Of a DNA stretch of 17,642 nucleotides, positions 14,685 through 17,642 are shown piece by piece (positions within the stretch are counted from its first letter, which is position 1; every line of letters starts with the position of its first letter). The DNA is taken from contig JAUYBK010000150.1 in NCBI GenBank assembly GCA_030693105.1, positions 1-17,642 on the forward strand. The letters run 5' to 3'. The translations under genes and the position numbers were made by a program. Source of the DNA: Methanobacteriaceae archaeon (GTDB taxonomy: Archaea; Methanobacteriota; Methanobacteria; Methanobacteriales; Methanobacteriaceae). A model generated the notes under the pieces. The model ran no database searches, was not told where the DNA came from, and worked only from the letters and a program-made list of their open reading frames with translations.

Positions 14685-15473
14685 TTATTCCGGCAGCATA
14701 CCCACGAACTTTTTGATACGTTTGAGGATGCTGCTTTTATCCGGTTCAACTGGCTGGTACTGTTTCCCCAGAAGGTCAGCGGATAATTGCATTATGGCGT
14801 TGCTGGTAGGCGATGAGGTGTTGGTCTCCACCACGGAGCGGCCCAGTGCCAGTGCCCGGTCCATCTCCCGGTCGTAGGGTATTGCCGAGATCATGGGAAG
14901 TTCTAAAAGAGCTTCTATCTCTTTGGGTGAGAGTAGAAACTTGTCATCGTACCACATGTTCAGGACAAATCCCAGAACATCCAGGTTCAGTTCTTTTAAA
15001 AGTATTCTAAGTTTTAAAGCGTCAGCCACCGAGGTCATGGTGGAGGTAGTTACTAATATAATTTCAGAATCCTCGGGAAGGGCTCCCAGGATGTTTGAGT
15101 CAATACCGGCGGGTAAGTCCATGAGGAAAATGTTTCCATAATCAGATATTTCTTCTATTATCTTGTTCCAGGAAATGTAGCTGGTGTTTATGTTTTTTAA
15201 AGTTTCAAAGTGCATTCCCGTGGGAACTACCCGGATACCCTGGTTCACTTCGTAGACACAGTCTTCTATCGATTTTTCACGGACCAGAACGTCGTGGAGC
15301 GTGACTTCCGGGTTTAGAAGTCCGGTTATGACGTCCATATTAGCCATGACCAGATCCATATCCAGTATTACCACTTCTTCGCCAAATAGGCTTAAAGCCA
15401 CTCCCAGGTTAAAAGAGAGGGAAGTTCTTCCCACACCTCCCTTACCGGATGCCATTACTATGAATCTCGACAT
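14685..15473 (-). CDS. MinD-like ATPase paralogue with Walker A Lys replaced by Arg
   Basis: The 262-residue protein is a close tandem paralogue of the upstream MinD-like ATPase. Its P-loop reads SGKGGVGRTS (9-18). The deviant-Walker signature Lys is kept at K11, but the invariant P-loop Lys at position 16 is Arg (codon AGA). Switch I (LDMDLVMANMD, 37-47, with D40) and Walker B (MDLPAGID, 118-125, with D119) are intact. It shares the tail SPTSNAIMQLSADLLG (221-236) with the paralogue. It ends in a basic amphipathic stretch (SSILKRIKKFVGML, 247-260) suited to membrane binding. MinD proteins are membrane- and nucleotide-dependent positioning ATPases. The Arg change would be expected to weaken hydrolysis, so this copy may act as a regulatory partner. 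It starts 33 nt after the paralogue with only a weak ribosome-binding site. Confidence 0.88.
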   Translation of the reverse strand: MSRFIVMASGKGGVGRTSLSFNLGVALSLFGEEVVILDMDLVMANMDVITGLLNPEVTLHDVLVREKSIEDCVYEVNQGIRVVPTGMHFETLKNINTSYISWNKIIEEISDYGNIFLMDLPAGIDSNILGALPEDSEIILVTTSTMTSVADALKLRILLKELNLDVLGFVLNMWYDDKFLLSPKEIEALLELPMISAIPYDREMDRALALGRSVVETNTSSPTSNAIMQLSADLLGKQYQPVEPDKSSILKRIKKFVGMLPE

Positions 15474-15506
15474 CTTATCATCAGATTTTAATTAAAAAAA
15501 TAATTT

Positions 15507-16289
15507 TTAGCGCCTTCTGCCCAGTAAACCTTCCACCAATTTTGAAATAACTCCTTTTTTATCGGGTTCAATGGGTTGATACTCTTCACCAATAAGATCG
15601 GCACCTAACTGCATAATAGCATTGCTGGTGGGTGATTTAGGATTTTTAACTATCAATGGCTCTCCGTAGGCTGCTGCCCGGCTTACTTCCTGGTCTTCCG
15701 GCACCACGGCGATAACAGGTACTTCCAGAATGGTTTCAATCTCGTTGATGGTTAGGAACGTTTTATCATGTTGCTCCCGGTTTATTACCACTCCAATGAT
15801 TTCCACCCCCAGCTTGTTAGCCACAATCTTGGTCTTAAGGGCGTCACTGATAGACGGCACCTCGGGGGTGGTGATCAAGATCATTTCCTGGGCCGCAGCA
15901 ATGGCAGCCAGGGCATCTTTTTCCAGACCAGCCGGAGCATCGATAAGCAGTATGTCAGCATCTTCGATTAGAATTTCCAATGCCTGTTCCAGACGGTCCA
16001 GTTTGATCTTACGCAACCCCTCCAGGGATATTCCCGCCGGTACGATCTTAACTCCTCCCGGACCTTCATAGATGGCATCTTCAATGGATGCTTCTCCAGA
16101 TAGTACGTCGTGGAGGGTGATTGATTTTCCTTCCATTCCCAGTATAAGTTCTAGATTGGCCATGGCTATGTCAGCGTCTAAAATAATGACCTCTTCTCCG
16201 TAGGTAGCCAACGCCACACCAAGATTAGCGGTAATGGTAGTTTTTCCAACTCCTCCTTTTCCTGAAGCTACTGTTATAACTCTTGTCAT
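15507..16289 (-). CDS. minD: MinD-like positioning ATPase (intact deviant Walker A)
   Basis: The 260-residue ParA/MinD ATPase has a canonical deviant Walker A, SGKGGVGKTT (9-18, with K11 and K16). It also has switch I LDADIAMANLE (37-47, D40) and Walker B IDAPAGLE (116-123, D117). The C-terminus, KGVISKLVEGLLGRRR (245-260), resembles the amphipathic membrane-targeting helix of bacterial MinD. Such ATPases dimerise on ATP and bind membrane to localise partners; archaeal MinD proteins are not tied to MinC and work in positioning of surface and other structures. A perfect AGGAGGTT site (16302-16295) overlaps the stop of the upstream DUF2226-like gene, so strong coupled expression is likely. A tandem paralogue follows after 33 nt. 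The family is certain; the cargo is unknown. Confidence 0.93.
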   Translation of the reverse strand: MTRVITVASGKGGVGKTTITANLGVALATYGEEVIILDADIAMANLELILGMEGKSITLHDVLSGEASIEDAIYEGPGGVKIVPAGISLEGLRKIKLDRLEQALEILIEDADILLIDAPAGLEKDALAAIAAAQEMILITTPEVPSISDALKTKIVANKLGVEIIGVVINREQHDKTFLTINEIETILEVPVIAVVPEDQEVSRAAAYGEPLIVKNPKSPTSNAIMQLGADLIGEEYQPIEPDKKGVISKLVEGLLGRRR

Positions 16290-16294
16290 CCCAT

Positions 16295-16302
16295 AACCTC
16301 CT
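16295..16302 (-). promoter_or_regulatory. Consensus Shine-Dalgarno overlapping the DUF2226-like stop
   Basis: AGGAGGTT on the reverse strand begins within the TAG stop of the upstream gene and sits 5 nt before the minD ATG at 16289. It is the strongest ribosome-binding site in the window, suggesting that MinD is made in more copies than its partners. Confidence 0.65.
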
Positions 16303-17617
16303 AGCTAATTTCTATATTAACGTCAAATTTATCTACAATTTCCGGGTATTCTCTGAATATCTTTCTAATCTCAATATGAGTTATACCTACTACTTGCCTT
16401 TTAAGATTACCTATTTCTTTAGACTCTCCCCTTATTCTAGAAAATAATCCTTGGGACTGGTATTCCATTATTAGGTTAATGTTACCTTTAAGGTCTCCCC
16501 CGGCATTATCCAGAAACACCATGACTTCGGTACCTTTAACCCGAGGTAATCCCAGGATGGACTTTTTTACCCGGTTCATGAGGGTGAGTTCGATCTTCTC
16601 CACATCATCATCACTCATATAACCACCCTTATAGGAATCCAGGAGCTTTTCCACGTCACTTTCATCAATGTCCCTGATACCATATTTTTTCAGTAGTTCC
16701 AACCGGTCTACTGGTGCTGATTCAGCTTCTTCTTCCTCTTCGGAAACTTCAATTTCGTCCTGATGGCTTTCTTCTACGGGGGAAATTGCCTTTGTAACCT
16801 TTTCTTCTAAACTAGCAGAGTTAATGGGAGTTTTATCAACTGTTTCCGGTGTTGATGAAGTAACTGAAGCAGCTCCAGATGATATATCAGTTTTTACTTG
16901 ACCTGGAGCTTTTTCAAGTTCTGATGATTCTGCCGGAGGTTTTTCTTCCACTACCATAGGTTCTTCAGTGACGGCCTCCTTATCTACCGGAGAAATTTTA
17001 TCCTCAACTACAACCGACTCCTCAGGTACAACTGAAGACTTCTCGGGTACAACTGAAGACTTCTCGCCCACTTCTGGTGGCTCTTCAAATGTGACAGGAG
17101 GTTTTTCTTCCACCGCTGGCGGATCTTTGAGTACTACGGGTTCTTCAATTTGAGCTTCAACTACCGGGGGTTTTTCTTCCACTGCCAGAGAATTCTCTTC
17201 CTCTGGCTTTTCTTCTGCTACCGACGTAGTTTCCACCTTTTTAGGTTCTGGTTTTCCATTGGACTTTTTTAGTTCCCCAATGACATCTTCAATAGCAGAA
17301 CCTTTCTCCAGGATATAGGGCTTGTTTAAGTCCATTAAATAATCAACATGAGAGGGGCGAACATCAAAAATCTCCACCAGGGTGTTGTCATCTTCCATTA
17401 CGGATTTTATTTTCTCAATGGCATCTAACTTAGATAAATTATCATAAGAAGCAGCAACTTGTTTTCCATTCTTAAAAAGTAGATAGCCATCTTCAGATAC
17501 AAAGGTGACCCTTAAAAACCCGTTTTTTTTATTTTTTTGGAAATCTTCCAAGAGCTGAGAGAATTCCAATTCATCAGCATAGGACACCATGGAAGGTTTG
17601 GTTATCGGCATTTCCAT
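16301..17617 (-). CDS. DUF2226-like protein with long acidic disordered linker, putative MinD partner
   Basis: From the ATG at 17617 the protein has 438 residues in three parts. An N-terminal domain (about 1-118) includes GFLRVTFVSEDGYLLFKNGK (33-52), a beta-rich pattern like DUF2226 and DUF4388/PATAN-type domains. A linker of about 180 residues (120-300) is made of Pro, Glu, Val, Lys and Ser with VEEKPP-type repeats, plainly disordered. A C-terminal domain (about 303-438) contains LGLPRVKGTEVMVFLDNAGG (355-374). No membrane segment is visible. I choose 17617 because AGGGGT (17630-17625) lies 7 nt before it; the longer frame from TTG at 17638 would include that site. It is the first gene before two minD-like genes, with the minD ribosome-binding site on its stop. 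I infer an adaptor or cargo role; the DUF2226 label is from memory of the family. Confidence 0.65.
   Translation of the reverse strand: MEMPITKPSMVSYADELEFSQLLEDFQKNKKNGFLRVTFVSEDGYLLFKNGKQVAASYDNLSKLDAIEKIKSVMEDDNTLVEIFDVRPSHVDYLMDLNKPYILEKGSAIEDVIGELKKSNGKPEPKKVETTSVAEEKPEEENSLAVEEKPPVVEAQIEEPVVLKDPPAVEEKPPVTFEEPPEVGEKSSVVPEKSSVVPEESVVVEDKISPVDKEAVTEEPMVVEEKPPAESSELEKAPGQVKTDISSGAASVTSSTPETVDKTPINSASLEEKVTKAISPVEESHQDEIEVSEEEEEAESAPVDRLELLKKYGIRDIDESDVEKLLDSYKGGYMSDDDVEKIELTLMNRVKKSILGLPRVKGTEVMVFLDNAGGDLKGNINLIMEYQSQGLFSRIRGESKEIGNLKRQVVGITHIEIRKIFREYPEIVDKFDVNIEIS
17025..17066. repeat. Perfect 21-bp tandem duplication in the linker of the DUF2226-like gene
   Basis: GGTACAACTGAAGACTTCTCG occurs twice head to tail, at 17025-17045 and 17046-17066, with no mismatch. 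It encodes a doubled 7-residue unit, EKSSVVP, in the disordered linker. The identity at DNA level suggests a recent duplication. Confidence 0.9.
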
Positions 17618-17624
17618 AATATTT

Positions 17625-17630
17625 ACCCCT
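17625..17630 (-). promoter_or_regulatory. Ribosome-binding site that fixes the DUF2226-like start
   Basis: On the reverse strand AGGGGT lies 7 nt before the ATG at 17617. The promoter must lie beyond the window edge. Confidence 0.5.
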
Positions 17631-17642
17631 ACTAACAATAAT

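Noticed and set aside
15730..16071. 113-codon forward frame opposite minD
   Set aside because: Low-complexity Ser/Ile/Thr translation, antisense to an ATPase with all motifs intact.
16700..17260. Repetitive VEEKPP-rich stretch as a possible CRISPR-like or satellite repeat
   Set aside because: The repeats are in frame, imperfect and encode a Pro/Glu linker; only one exact 21-bp duplication exists and there are no spacers.
17618..17638. Seven-residue extension of the DUF2226-like protein from a TTG
   Set aside because: It would place the AGGGGT ribosome-binding site inside the coding region; the ATG at 17617 is correctly spaced.
1..17642. tRNA genes, rRNA genes, CRISPR arrays, insertion sequences or attachment sites
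   Set aside because: I looked on both strands and found no cloverleaf-type T-arm context outside coding sequence, no regularly spaced repeats, no transposase and no flanking direct repeats.

Overview
The window reads as a chromosomal segment of a hydrogenotrophic methanogen of the order Methanobacteriales, most likely a mesophilic Methanobacterium-type organism. The evidence is a TfrB-type thiol:fumarate reductase subunit, archaeal IorA/IorB, an archaeal DUF1512 membrane protein, an archaeal/eukaryotic-type glycyl-tRNA synthetase, GGTG/GGAG Shine-Dalgarno sites, AT-rich TATA-like promoters and poly-T terminators. Codon use looks uniform. I see no tRNA or rRNA gene, insertion sequence, prophage or CRISPR array, and no gene-free stretch longer than about 180 bp.

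Layout. (1) Positions 1-3169 hold aryl-acid and aromatic amino-acid metabolism. The tail of a PaaK/F390-synthetase-like adenylating ligase and a double-ACT protein run forward. They converge, across a two-way hairpin terminator, on iorA-iorB running in reverse. (2) Positions 3308-6724 hold a secreted or surface CocE/NonD-like hydrolase with a probable defect in its catalytic triad, then two convergent zinc-peptidase-like genes (a YgjP/SprT-like HExxH protein and an unfamiliar HEATH protein). (3) Positions 6903-12614 are a tight forward operon: tfrB, trmJ-like SPOUT methyltransferase, DUF1512, dcd and glyS. (4) A 51-codon reverse gene (12669-12824), too short for usual ORF cut-offs, sits between glyS and a forward TatD-like hydrolase. 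(5) Positions 13780-17617 form a reverse cluster read in the order DUF2226-like adaptor, MinD ATPase, second MinD ATPase, PfkB sugar/nucleoside kinase.

The most interesting unit is the DUF2226-minD-minD cluster. It pairs one MinD with an intact deviant Walker A motif with a tandem paralogue in which the P-loop lysine is arginine. Both have basic amphipathic C-termini, and both lie directly behind a protein with a folded N-terminal domain, a roughly 180-residue disordered linker and a conserved C-terminal domain. This is the architecture one would expect of a cargo- or membrane-positioning system, but that role is inference.

Several starts were moved inward from the longest open frame because the apparent upstream GTG/TTG codon is part of, or immediately upstream of, the Shine-Dalgarno site (tfrB, glyS, tatD-like, DUF2226-like, ygjP-like).
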